Source: Billgrantia tianxiuensis (GTDB lineage Bacteria; Pseudomonadota; Gammaproteobacteria; Pseudomonadales; Halomonadaceae). From it: a stretch of DNA of 64,000 nucleotides. Positions within the stretch are counted from its first letter, which is position 1. Each line of letters opens with the position of its first letter. Positions 19,596 through 31,000 of the stretch are shown here, one piece after another. The stretch covers positions 2,790,001 to 2,854,000 of the forward strand of contig NZ_CP035042.1 in the NCBI RefSeq assembly GCF_009834345.1, in the 5' to 3' direction. The translations under genes and the position numbers were made by a program. The notes under the pieces were generated by a model. It was not told the DNA's origin, did not search any database, and saw nothing but the letters and a program-made list of their open reading frames with translations.

Positions 19596-22500
19596 TTATT
19601 GATCAATATTGATATATCCTTCATTTAGCATGTTCTCGAGAAGGCTATCGTTATATGCCACCCCTTTCAGAATGATATTCTGGTCGACAAGATCGGCATC
19701 ATAACCATTCTCGAAACCTCCTGTCGTGCTGATATGAATGATGGTACCACCTTCTCCATCATCTTCCATCCGAAGATAGGAGCTGATATCACTGTCACTA
19801 TCACGTCCTTGTAACAGATCGGACAGGTCGATGACGTCTCCGTCATTAGTGTCGAAGTCCATGATGGTGTCAGTGAATACGTCACCAGCTTCACCCTGGT
19901 CTCCCAGCTTCCATACAAAGGTATCTGCACCAAGACCACCAAAGAGAGTATCGTTACCTTCACCACCTCTCAGGGTATCATTACCCGCCCCACCTACAAG
20001 AACGTCGTCCCCTCCGCCTCCGTAGAGATCGTTCTGCCCAGGCGTTGCAGATATTTGCGGTTGCGCCAGTTGCTCCCAGTTTTCTCTCACATAATCGATA
20101 ACCTGTTCCTCGGACGGCATATTACCGCTATTTCCGAACTCAACACTCCAACGCAGGTATTCTATCAAACCGATATAACCCATGCCATCGTGCTCACCAG
20201 CTACAAAGTGCTCCCCATTTCCGTTCGTCCAGGAAAGATGATCGGAATTGACGGTATCTCCAAAGATAATGTCGTCTCCACCGCCTCCTTTAAGGGTATT
20301 GCTGCCTAGATCGGCAAAATCTTTATCTACCGATCCACCCTGGAGTGCTGCCTGCAATTCCTCGGCTGTATGCACGATATTAGGCACCCCGGCAGGAGCA
20401 GTCACCGAGCTGTTATCACCATACATACCGCCGTCATTGAACGTCTCTGTCCTCTCTCCAATAACATCGGTGTTATCGAAGAAACGAAGATAGTTCTCAG
20501 TTATATCCCCCCCCATACCGATTGCATGCACGGAGCTGATATTTCCAAGCTCGGCAAAGGCCTGAATAGAAGCATACAAAGTGTCATAATCCGTCGAATT
20601 TCCCGCCCCCCCGACATTAGGATTACCCCACTTGTCGGTTCCTCCCGGATAATATTGAGTCGGGTTTCCATCCGTCAGGAAATAGCTCAAATCTTTGAAG
20701 CCATCCTGTGGCGATGCACCACTACCGTGCTGGGCATTGAACCAATCCACCGCCTGTTCGAACGCTGCCTGATAGTTAGTACCGCCATTGGCTGACAGGG
20801 CCTCGATCGCTGCAATCAAGTCACCAACATTGTCTGACGTAAGGTTCGAGATATTGGCTGTAGTATTGGCATGGGTGGAGAACTCCACCAATTGAACATT
20901 GACGATGCCATCGTGCTCCTTAAGTTGTTCGGCTAGATTCAGCAATGCCTGCTTGGTCAGATCCATCCGATTCAGGCCTGACGTGCCCGACGGGTCACGC
21001 ATGCTTCCCGACACATCCACCATGATCGAGATATTATAGTTCTGTCCCGGCTGAATAATGGTTTGTCCGCCACCTACATCGCCAATCAATACGTCGCTGC
21101 CATCGCCGCTCTCGAAGGTATTGTCGACATTGCCACCGACATAGAGCGTATCTGCAACAGGCGCAGAAATCTCAAGTGAGCTGTCAACGGTATCTCCATC
21201 TCCATCTATCCCTGAACGGGAAGGCCCAGTTCAATATCTGTCGCCGTACCACCTTGGAAGTAGGTAAAGTCACCAAGATTGAAGTTGCTACCTTCCCCTC
21301 CCACCACTTCGATCGCTTGGAAGGGTGAGCTGGTGCTCAGCTCATAAGCATAGCCACTCTTGATCCCGGAAATTTGAATACCGTTGCCATTCTGAGTGAT
21401 CGTCAGGCTGGAGGTGACATCAGCACCATTTTCATCGTAGATGCGAATATCTTCCACCGTAAGCGGCAGATAATCTCCATTGCCTTCAATACCTCCATTG
21501 GCAGGGATACCGGTCGCTGATACCGAAGACAGTGCTTTTATTGTCAGCGTTGCCGTATTACCACCACCACCACGCACACTGACTTCTTGGGCGAACCGCG
21601 TAACATTCAAACTTTCGTCCCAGCTGGCTCCACCACTGCCGAGACTCAACCCAGCGACAAAATCGAAGCGGGCCACCTCCCCTTTGCTTATGCTACTTCC
21701 GTTAGATATTCCGATACCGTTTCCAGTGCTGGTATTGACGGTTTCACCTGCACGGGTAGAGACTAGCACATCATTATTGTCTATATCGTCACCAAGGTTC
21801 AGTCCGTAAACACTACTATTACCACCCGACACCCCACTTGTTGCAGTAGCACTAAACTCTGTTCCGTTAAGAACCTTACCGTAGGTAGTAATGGTGTACG
21901 TGTCACTACCGGAGTCAAGCACAATCTTGAAGCCAAGCTCACCACCAGCTGTTTTGGCAAGCAACACAGACTGGTCGTTATCATCATAGCTGTAATAGAG
22001 CGGCTCGCCATCGAGGAATAGTTGCAGCCCATTGATATCCGTAGCGGGCGTACCAGCCTCCACTGTAAACACTACATTACCGACCCCATCGGCACCTGCC
22101 TTGGTTTCGAAACCGATAGAACCTACAAACCCATCTTCTAGGCTGCCGGTTTCCGGAGTGAAATCACTAGGCACGTCATCCACGATGGTAATGTCGATTT
22201 CCGATGAGGACACTTGCTCCCTCTGATCAGCAACCGAGAGTTCGAGCCCGTCCTTATCGAACTCATTTCGGCCACCACCTTCTATGTGCTCAACAGGTGC
22301 CGTCAATTCAAACTCATACATCACGACGCCGGAATTAACATCACCCTGATATCCGGTAATACGGATGACATTTCCTCCCGGCGTTGCAATTTCAATGGCT
22401 GCAGTTCCATCCAGTCCAATTAATTCTTCAATCGTTATCTCTTGACCCGCCACTGTAATATAAGCGATGCCAGCCACGGCATTGATACCAAAAGTGCCAG

Positions 22501-25500
22501 TTTTGATGAGTTCACCAGGGTTCGGATTCGAGCCATTCTGGAGGTGTTGCTCATCCACGACGATATCGGCCCCACCAGAGTTCAGGCCAGTAATTTCGGG
22601 TGCGGCCACGCCATAGTCGCGCTCGCTGTCGGCGCTGTAGGGGTTGCCCGCCTCGTCGCTGCCGCTGACGTTGGCCTCGACGTTGTCGTGCTGGGCCAGC
22701 AACTCGCCCGGAACGTCGATGGCGTAGGTCAGGTCTTCTCCCACCAGGCCGGTGAATTCCTGGCCGCCCACGGTCAGGGTAACGGTGTCGCCCTCGCGGG
22801 CGTCGCCGCCCACGCTGCCGGTGATGGTGACCGGCCCCTGGGCCTCCTCGCCGTTGATCACATCGTCGCCGGCAATGGTGTCGATGGTGATCGAGGCTTC
22901 GGCGCTGAGGTTGACACCGTAGTCGCGCTCGCTGTCGGCGCTGTAGGGGTTGCCCGCCTCGTCACTGCCGCTGACGTTGGCCTCGACGTTGTCGTGCTGG
23001 GCCAGCAGCTCGCCCGGGACGTCGATGGCGTAGGTCAGGTCGCTGGTCACGGTGCCAGTGAATTCCTGGCCACCTACAGTGAGGGTAACGGTATCGCCCT
23101 CGCGGGCGTCACCGCCCACGCTGCCGGTGATGGTAATGAGCTGAGTGGCCTCCTCGCCGTTGATCACGTCGTCACCGGCGATCACGTCGATGGTGATCGA
23201 GGCTTCGGCGCTGAGGTTGACGCCGTAGTCGCGCTCGCTGTCGGCGCTGTAGGGGTTGCCCGCCTCGTCGCTGCCGCTGACGTTGGCCTCGACGTTGTCG
23301 TGCTGGGCCAGCAGCTCGCCCGGGACGTCGATGGCGTAGGTCAGGTCGCTGGTCACGGTGCCAGTGAATTCCTGGCCGCCCACGGTCAGGGTAACGGTAT
23401 CGCCCTCGCGGGCGTCGCCGCCCACGCTGCCGGTGATGGTAATGAGCTGAGTGGCTTCCTCGCCGTTGATCACATCGTCACCGGCGATCACGTCGATGGT
23501 GATCGAGGCTTCGGCGCTGAGGTTGACACCGTAGTCGCGCTCGCTGTCGGCGCTGTAGGGGTTGCCCGCCTCGTCACTGCCGCTGACGTTGGCCTCGACG
23601 TTGTCGTGCTGGGCCAGCAGCTCGCCCGGGACGTCGATGGCGTAGGTCAGGTCGCTGGTCACGGTGCCAGTGAATTCCTGGCCGCCCACGGTCAGGGTAA
23701 CGGTGTCGCCCTCGCGGGCGTCGCCGCCCACGCTGCCGGTGATGGTGACCGGCCCCTGGGCCTCCTCGCCGTTGATCACATCGTCGCCGGCAATGGTATC
23801 GATGGTGATCGAGGCTTCGGCGCTGAGGTTGACACCGTAGTCGCGCTCGCTGTCGGCGCTGTAGGGGTTGCCGGCCTCGTCGCTGCCGCTGACATTGGCC
23901 TCGACGTTGTCGTGCTGAGCCAGCAGCTCGCCCGGAACGTCGATGGCGTAGGTCAGGTCTTCTCCCACCAGGCCAGTGAATTCCTGGCCGCCCACGGTCA
24001 GGGTAACGGTATCGCCCTCGCGAGCGTCGCCACCCACGCTGCCGGTGATGGTAATGAGCTGAGTGGCCTCCTCGCCGTTGATCACATCGTCGCCGGCGAT
24101 CACGTCGATGGTGATGGTAGCACTGGCTTCCAGGTTGACGCCGTAGTCGCGGTCGCTGTCGGCGCTGTAGGGGTTGCCGGCCTCGTCGCTGCCGCTGACG
24201 TTGGCCTCGACGTTGTCGTGCTGGGCCAGCAACTCGCCCGGAACGTCGATGGCGTAAACCAGCTCACCCTGATCATTGGTCTCCACCGCACCAGTGAATT
24301 CCTGGCCGCCCACGGTCAGGGTAACGGTGTCGCCCTCGCGGGCGTCGCCGCCCACGCTGCCGGTGATGGTGACGGGCCCCTGGGCCTCCTCGCCGTTGAT
24401 CACATCGTCGCCGGCGATCACGTCGATGGTGATGGAGGCTTCGGCGCTGAGGTTGACGCCGTAGTCGCGCTCGCTGTCGGCGCTGTAGGGGTTGCCCGCC
24501 TCGTCGCTGCCGCTGACGTTGGCCTCGACGTTGTCGTGCTGGGCCAGCAGCTCGCCCGGGACGTCGATGGCGTAGGTCAGGTCTTCTCCCACCAGGCCAG
24601 TGAATTCCTGGCCGCCCACGGTCAGGGTAACGGTGTCGCCCTCGCGGGCGTCGCCGCCCACGCTGCCGGTGATGGTGACGGGCCCCTGGGCCTCCTCGCC
24701 GTTGATCACGTCGTCACCGGCAATGGTGTCGATGGTGATCGAGGCTTCGGCGCTGAGGTTGACGCCGTAGTCGCGCTCGCTGTCGGCGCTGTAGGGGTTG
24801 CCCGCCTCGTCACTGCCGCTGACGTTGGCCTCGACGTTGTCGTGCTGGGCCAGCAGCTCGCCCGGGACGTCGATGGCGTAGGTCAGGTCGCTGGTCACGG
24901 TGCCGGTGAATTCCTGGCCACCCACGGTCAGGGTAACGGTATCGCCCTCGCGGGCGTCACCGCCCACGCTGCCGGTGATGGTGATGAGCTGAGTGGCTTC
25001 CTCGCCGTTGATCACGTCGTCACCGGCGATCACGTCGATGGTGATCGAGGCTTCGGCGCTGAGGTTGACGCCGTAGTCGCGCTCGCTGTCGGCGCTGTAG
25101 GGGTTGCCCGCCTCGTCACTGCCGCTGACATTGGCCTCGACGTTGTCGTGCTGAGCCAGCAGCTCGCCCGGAACGTCGATGGCGTAGGTCAGGTCTTCTC
25201 CCACCAGGCCAGTGAATTCCTGGCCGCCCACGGTCAGGGTAACGGTATCGCCCTCGCGGGCGTCGCCGCCCACGCTGCCGGTGATGGTAATGAGCTGAGT
25301 GGCTTCCTCGCCGTTGATCACATCGTCGCCGGCGATCACGTCGATGGTGATGGAGGCTTCGGCGCTGAGGTTGACACCGTAGTCGCGCTCGCTGTCGGCG
25401 CTGTAGGGGTTGCCCGCCTCGTCGCTGCCGCTGACGTTGGCCTCGACGTTGTCGTGCTGGGCCAGCAGCTCGCCCGGGACGTCGATGGCGTAGGTCAGAT

Positions 25501-27745
25501 CGCTGGTCACGGTGCCGGTGAATTCCTGGCCGCCCACGGTCAGGGTAACGGTGTCGCCCTCGCGGGCGTCGCCGCCCACGCTGCCGGTGATGGTGACGGG
25601 CCCCTGGGCCTCCTCGCCGTTGATCACGTCGTCACCGGCAATGGTGTCGATGGTGATCAAGGCTTCGGCGCTGAGGTTGACGCCGTAGTCGCGCTCGCTG
25701 TCGGCGCTGTAGGGGTTGCCGGCCTCGTCGCTGCCGCTGACGTTGGCCTCGACGTTGTCGTGCTGGGCCAGCAGCTCGCCCGGAACGTCGATGGCGTAAA
25801 CCAGCTCACCCTGATCATTGGTCTCCACCGCACCAGTGAATTCCTGGCCGCCCACGGTCAGGGTAACGGTATCGCCCTCGCGAGCGTCGCCGCCCACGCT
25901 GCCGGTGATGGTAATGAGCTGAGTGGCCTCCTCGCCGTTGATCACATCGTCGCCGGCGATCACGTCGATGGTGATGGTAGCACTGGCTTCCAGGTTGACA
26001 CCGTAGTCGCGGTCGCTGTCGGCGCTGTAGGGGTTGCCCGCCTCGTCGCTGCCGCTGACATTGGCCTCGACGTTGTCGTGCTGGGCCAGCAGCTCGCCCG
26101 GAACGTCGATGGCGTAAACCAGCTCACCCTGATCATTGGTCTCCACCGCACCAGTGAATTCCTGGCCACCTACGGTCAGGGTAACGGTGTCGCCCTCGCG
26201 GGCGTCGCCGCCCACGCTGCCGGTGATGGTGACGGGCCCCTGGGCCTCCTCGCCGTTGATCACATCGTCGCCGGCGATCACGTCGATGGTGATGGTAGCA
26301 CTGGCTTCCAGGTTGACACCGTAGTCGCGCTCGCTGTCGGCGCTGTAGGGGTTGCCGGCCTCGTCGCTGCCGCTGACGTTGGCCTCGACGTTGTCGTGCT
26401 GGGCCAGCAGCTCGCCCGGAACGTCGATGGCGTAAACCAGCTCACCCTGATCATTGGTCTCCACCGCACCAGTGAATTCCTGGCCACCTACGGTCAGGGT
26501 AACGGTATCGCCCTCGCGAGCGTCGCCGCCCACGCTGCCGGTGATGGTGACGGGCCCCCGGGCCTCCTCGCCGTTGATCACATCGTCGCCGGCGATCACG
26601 TCGATGGTGATCGAGGCTTCGGCGCTGAGGTTGACGCCGTAGTCGCGGTCGCTGTCGGCGCTGTAGGGGTTGCCCGCCTCGTCACTGCCGCTGACGTTGG
26701 CCTCGACGTTGTCGTGCTGAGCCAGCAGCTCGCCCGGAACGTCGATGGCGTAGGTCAGATCGCTGGTCACGGTGCCGGTGAATTCCTGGCCACCTACGGT
26801 CAGGGTAACGGTATCGCCCTCGCGGGCGTCACCGCCCACGCTGCCGGTGATGGTGACGGGCCCCTGGGCCTCCTCGCCGTTGATCACATCGTCGCCGGCA
26901 ATGGTGTCGATGGTGATCGTCGCTTCGGCAAACGTATCCTTGACCGCGTCGTCTTCGGCCGTCCGTGTTTCTCCGATCTGGTCCACGACACGGGCCTCAA
27001 CGGAGATGGGACCATCCACCAATTCACTGAGATCGACTTCGGTCTGGTAATTGCCCTCGGCATCCACCGTTGCCGTCGTCGTCACCGTATTGCCTGCCTG
27101 ATCGGTAATGACGAGAGTGACGATGCTGCCCGCGGGGACATTGGTCGTCGTACCGACCAGAAAGACTTGTGTCACATTCTGGCTATTGAAGTCTTGAATG
27201 GAGACCGTAATGGTGCCGGGCGGAAGCGGCTCGATCTCAGCTGGCGCCTCTGCTTCTTCTTCTCCTGCCAGAAAGGCGCCTCCCTCGATTTCGGGCAGCT
27301 CGCTGGCCAGCCCCAGGCCATATTCGAACGCCAGCGGGTTGACGTCTTCGGCGATGCGCGCCAGCCGCACGAAGCCATGGCCACCATCGGCGGCACCGCC
27401 AGGGCCAGCACCCGCTGCAGTCGCATCAAGTATGTCGAGAAGATCGATGCTGTCGTCGTCCAATGCGGCCAACAGCGCCTCGATGTCCTGATCGAGAGCG
27501 GCGAACTCAGAGGCATCGGTGGGTTCGTCGCCATCGATCTCCGATGTCATGACCACTTGCTCATCACCTTCGACGAGCGTCGGGTTCAGTCCATCACCGA
27601 AGTCGAGCTGAGCGCTACCGGTATCGGAAGTGATCAGCGTCTCGCCTTCCAGAAGGGTATCGCCTACACGAAGTTCGCGCAGGTTGCCCTCGGCGTCGCG
27701 CGCCCAGGCTTGACCGGTAATGGAAATAACCGTGGCAATGGCCAT
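19596..27745 (-). CDS. LapA-like giant adhesin 2 with 14 Ig-like repeats and VWA domain, one apparent frameshift
   Basis: With one base restored near 21208 (VQGIDGDGDTVDSS) the protein is about 2,716 residues. The N-terminal retention module (MAIATVISITGQAWARD) carries TAAG with Ala110-Ala111. Fourteen bacterial Ig-like repeats of 102-106 residues follow (about 22.6-26.9 kb), each starting IAGDDVINGEEA and ending SADSERDYGVN. A unique region follows, then a von Willebrand A domain with the metal site DVSGS (ISIMVDVSGSMRDPSG), RTX repeats (GGGGDDVLVGGAGNDTLRGG) and a type I secretion target ending INIDQ. The C-terminal half, from about 22.5 kb down, is visibly more AT-rich than the repeats. 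An AGGGAG ribosome site precedes the start. The role is surface adhesion under LapD-LapG control (inference from family). Confidence 0.88.
22600..26915 (-). repeat. Fourteen tandem 306/318-bp repeats in adhesin 2
   Basis: Successive copies of CGCTGTCGGCGCTGTAGGGG lie 306 bp apart in the copies I checked, and 318 bp apart across a unit carrying the 12-residue AVETNDQGELVY version of a central segment. Others carry TVTSDLTY or LVGEDLTY there. Copies differ by only a few bases otherwise, which implies recent amplification or ongoing gene conversion. Confidence 0.95.
26907..27537 (-). repeat. 631-bp perfect direct repeat, copy A (adhesin 2 N-terminal coding)
   Basis: Base-by-base comparison shows this stretch identical to 36291-36921, offset 9,384 bp in the same orientation. 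Near-identity continues on both sides. It covers the retention module downstream of about residue 70, the LapG site region and the first linker. Confidence 0.92.
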
Positions 27746-27788
27746 GACTCGACTCCCTGTTTCGTCTGTATTGTTTAGTAGTGCACCC

Positions 27789-27804
27789 CAAGGGCAATCC
27801 CTTG
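27789..27804. promoter_or_regulatory. Perfect 6-4-6 inverted repeat upstream of adhesin 2
   Basis: CAAGGG, CAAT, CCCTTG lies 44-59 bp upstream of the adhesin 2 start codon. Its position suits an operator or a leader hairpin. No regulator can be assigned. Confidence 0.4.
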
Positions 27805-27944
27805 CAGTACAGTCAAGGGAAATTATGTTACGTAGCGTTACTTTCCTATTGGACTGAAGGACAAGGCTGACTTAGGCCGACGGAAGCGAAAAAGGAGCGA
27901 AGAAGAGGCCTGCCATGAGGGCAAGCCGTTGAAATATTGGATAC

Positions 27945-27977
27945 AAAAAGGCCCCACCCAGCAGCGCTGGATGGGGC
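27945..27977 (-). terminator. Terminator of adhesin 3 (minus strand)
   Basis: A 12-bp stem with one G-T type mismatch (GCCCCACCCAGC, 27951-27962, against GCTGGATGGGGC, 27966-27977), followed on the minus strand by CTTTTT. It lies 24 bp after the adhesin 3 stop. Confidence 0.9.
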
Positions 27978-28000
27978 AAGCCAGGATTATCGGATCTGTA

Positions 28001-31000
28001 TTAGGGGTCGATATTCAGCTGGTTCTGCTCCAGCAGCTGCTGGAGGAACTCGCCGGAAGTCATCTCTCCCATCGCGTAGTTTTCCAGCACGATCTTCTGA
28101 TCGGCATTGCTACCATCCGGCTCAATCCCACCGTCATGCTTGATGTAGAGCACGGTATCGTCGCCCTCCTGCTCCGCGACAATGAAGCCATCGATATTGC
28201 CTTCGCTCTCCCCCTGGAGCAGGTCCGCCAGATCCAGCACGTTATGCCCCGTGCCAAAGTCCTTGACGGTATCTTTAGCGGGGTCGCCTTCGCTTCCCTG
28301 ATCGCCGAAGCTCCATTGGAAGACGTCGTCGCCCAAGCCGCCGATCAGGATATCGTCGCCGGCACCGCCAATGAGGATGTCATCGCCGTTGCTACCGACA
28401 AGCGTTGTGGCAGCGTCCACGACAACGGAACCGACCATTTCCTGCGCCGTGGCATGAGCAACCACGCTGAATGCACCAGCATCCTCAAGCGGCACCCGAA
28501 CCACCAGCGATAGATCGGTCAGCGCTGTCTGGTCGGAGTGGGTCAGGACCCAGCTGCCATCCGCTCCCGGCGCTACCGACACGCCCTCCGCAGCCGTGAC
28601 CAGCTCGACACTGGCGCCTGCAGGAATCCCGGTCAGCGTGATATCCGCAAGAATCTCGCTGCCATCGGTATCGATCAGTTGTGCAAAGATGTCGACCAAG
28701 AACTCCTGGTAAGCCTCACCGCCAGACACGGTCTCGATTTCTGGCGCATTGGGTGTGGCATAGCTGCCGTCGCCGAAGATCACGCCATCGAGGTTATTGC
28801 TGACCTGGCTGATCAGCGAGCCCGATCCGCTCTGGCTCACGTAGCCCACCCACACACCATCTAGCGTGTTGACGTGTGTGTTCGCATTGTTGTTCGTGCT
28901 CCACCCGACCTGATACTCGAAGCCTTCCTCCTGAACCACGAAGATGTAATCCCTAAGGGCATCATCGCCATCCTCGGTCCGGTTGCCATGCACCGAGTCC
29001 AAACCACGCAGTTCGCTGTGGTTCCAGTCCGACTGGCTGTAGTACCAGCCGCTGTTCGAGTGCACCACGAAGATATCGGCATATTGGCCCTCTCCGCCGT
29101 GATTACCCTGCGTGTAGTAAGCAACGACACCAGCATTGGCGGAGCCTGGATTGGCGATTTCCGGCACTGTGTCGCCTTCCGTCAGCCACACCCGCACACC
29201 ATCACCGATCCGGACGATTTGGCCATCCTGGACGTCGAAGCCACCCGCGACTTCACTGCCACCATTGACCTTGATGATCTCGGCGCTGTCTCCGCCATGG
29301 ATTTCACCCGCAGTGACCGTCAGCGCAACGTCCGGCGCATCCGCGACCGGGGTGATATCCACCCGCAGCGTTGCCTCCTCGCCAACGTTATCACCCACCG
29401 CCGGCTTGAAGCCGATATGGGCGTAGTCGGCCTGCAGGTTGCCGACACCATCGCCACCGTAGCCGTCGAACCCTGACTCATTGGCCTCCGGCATGAAGCG
29501 CAGGTTTCCAGCCTCGATGCCTGCCTGGCTGAACCGTTCGCCCTCGGCGACCGGGTGCCACTCGCCACCGGCATCGCGAACCTCCAGCGTGCCGGCTTCG
29601 GGCAGTTGGGTGATGATGATATCGAGTGCCGTATCGGCGGCGGCTCCAAAATCCTGCCACTGGAGTACCAGCGCAGTATCCTCACTGCCTTCCACCTGGC
29701 CACCCGCGGCTTCGGGAAGCGGGTCGGGGTTGGCAGGCCCGTCCGGTGACGTTGCCGGCCCAGTCAAGGTCACATTGATACCACCTTCGGCCGTGTCGCC
29801 ATCGGCATCGGTGAGCGTGTAGGCCAAATCCAACGGGATATCGTCGTTGTAGTTGTTGGCCACAACGCCTTTCAGGCCGATACGGAACTCTCCGGACACG
29901 CCCGTGATCACCAGATTGGAGAAATAGACGGCCCGACCATCCAGCGCAATAGTGAAATCTGTTGCCTTATTGCCGGAGCCGTCGAAGGTTCCGAACCAGG
30001 TTACGCTATTGCCTGCGGCATCGACACCAGTGGCCTCCCAATGCAGGGTGTAACTACCACCGCCTTGGCCTTGCACGGACAGGCCCATGCCGCGAACCTG
30101 CCCCTGATTGTCGTCGGGATCGGCAAACGCCATGGTGAGCTTCTCACCTGGATTGAACCAGTTGCCGCCGACACCAATCCAGTTGTTATTCGTATTTACC
30201 GTGGACTCTGCCGCCTCACCATTCGTTGCCATCATGCTATTGATGAGGAAATCACCGAAACTCACTACATAGTTAGCACTGTTGCCGCCAGAGATATCGG
30301 TGTACTCCGTGACGCCCTCCATGGCACCGAGCTTTCCAAACGAATTGAGGAGTTCAAAGCTGTAGCGCGGGCTATTGTCGGCATTGGCCTGACTCGTATC
30401 GATTTGCGCACGGAAAATCAGCGTTCCGTCTTCCAGTTCGCCGGTCAGCGTGCCATCGCCATGGTCGACGTAGTTCACCGGCAGGCCATCGAAGACAAGC
30501 TGCGGCAGACCGTCGGTCTTCCAGGAGACACTGGTCAAATCGTTAGAGAGCGTTGCCTGGGAGAGGTAACCCGACGTTGCGAAGTCTCCGTCGTTCTCGG
30601 TTTCGATTACCAGATTACCTGACACCACCGGCGCATCATCGAATACCGTGATCGTGAAATTCGAGTCGGTAATGACATTGCCGTTGACATCCAGCGCCAC
30701 TAGGGTCAGCGGAATATCCATGCTGTGATCGGCTCCCGCAATGTCCGGGTGATCGATAGCCTGGAACTGCTGATAGGAATATTCACCGTTCGATGCATCC
30801 AGCGTTACGAAGAACACGACGCCGGAATCCGTGCTGGCGGTCAAGGTCTGGCTATCGGCATCCCAGCTATAGCCGATCGACTCACCATTGGAAGTCAGTC
30901 CGGATGCCTCGGTACCATCGATGGCCAGCGTTACCTCCGGTGAGAACTCACCCTCGATGCTCCCCTTGTAAACGATGTCCGTCTCGGAGCTGCCATCCTG

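Noticed and set aside
19596..21089. A separate 497-aa VWA-RTX protein gene
   Set aside because: There is no ribosome site. The frame upstream of its apparent start is open and joins adhesin 2 when one base is added near 21208. A T1SS adhesin body without a secretion target would otherwise be left.
22600..26915. CRISPR-like regular repeats
   Set aside because: The units are 306-318 bp, coding and contiguous, with no spacers. They are protein domain repeats.
22442..27778. A 1,778-codon open frame opposite the adhesin 2 repeats, and similar ones opposite adhesins 1 and 3
   Set aside because: They mirror the repeat periods of the adhesins and have no start signals or family features. They are shadows of repeated GC-rich coding DNA.
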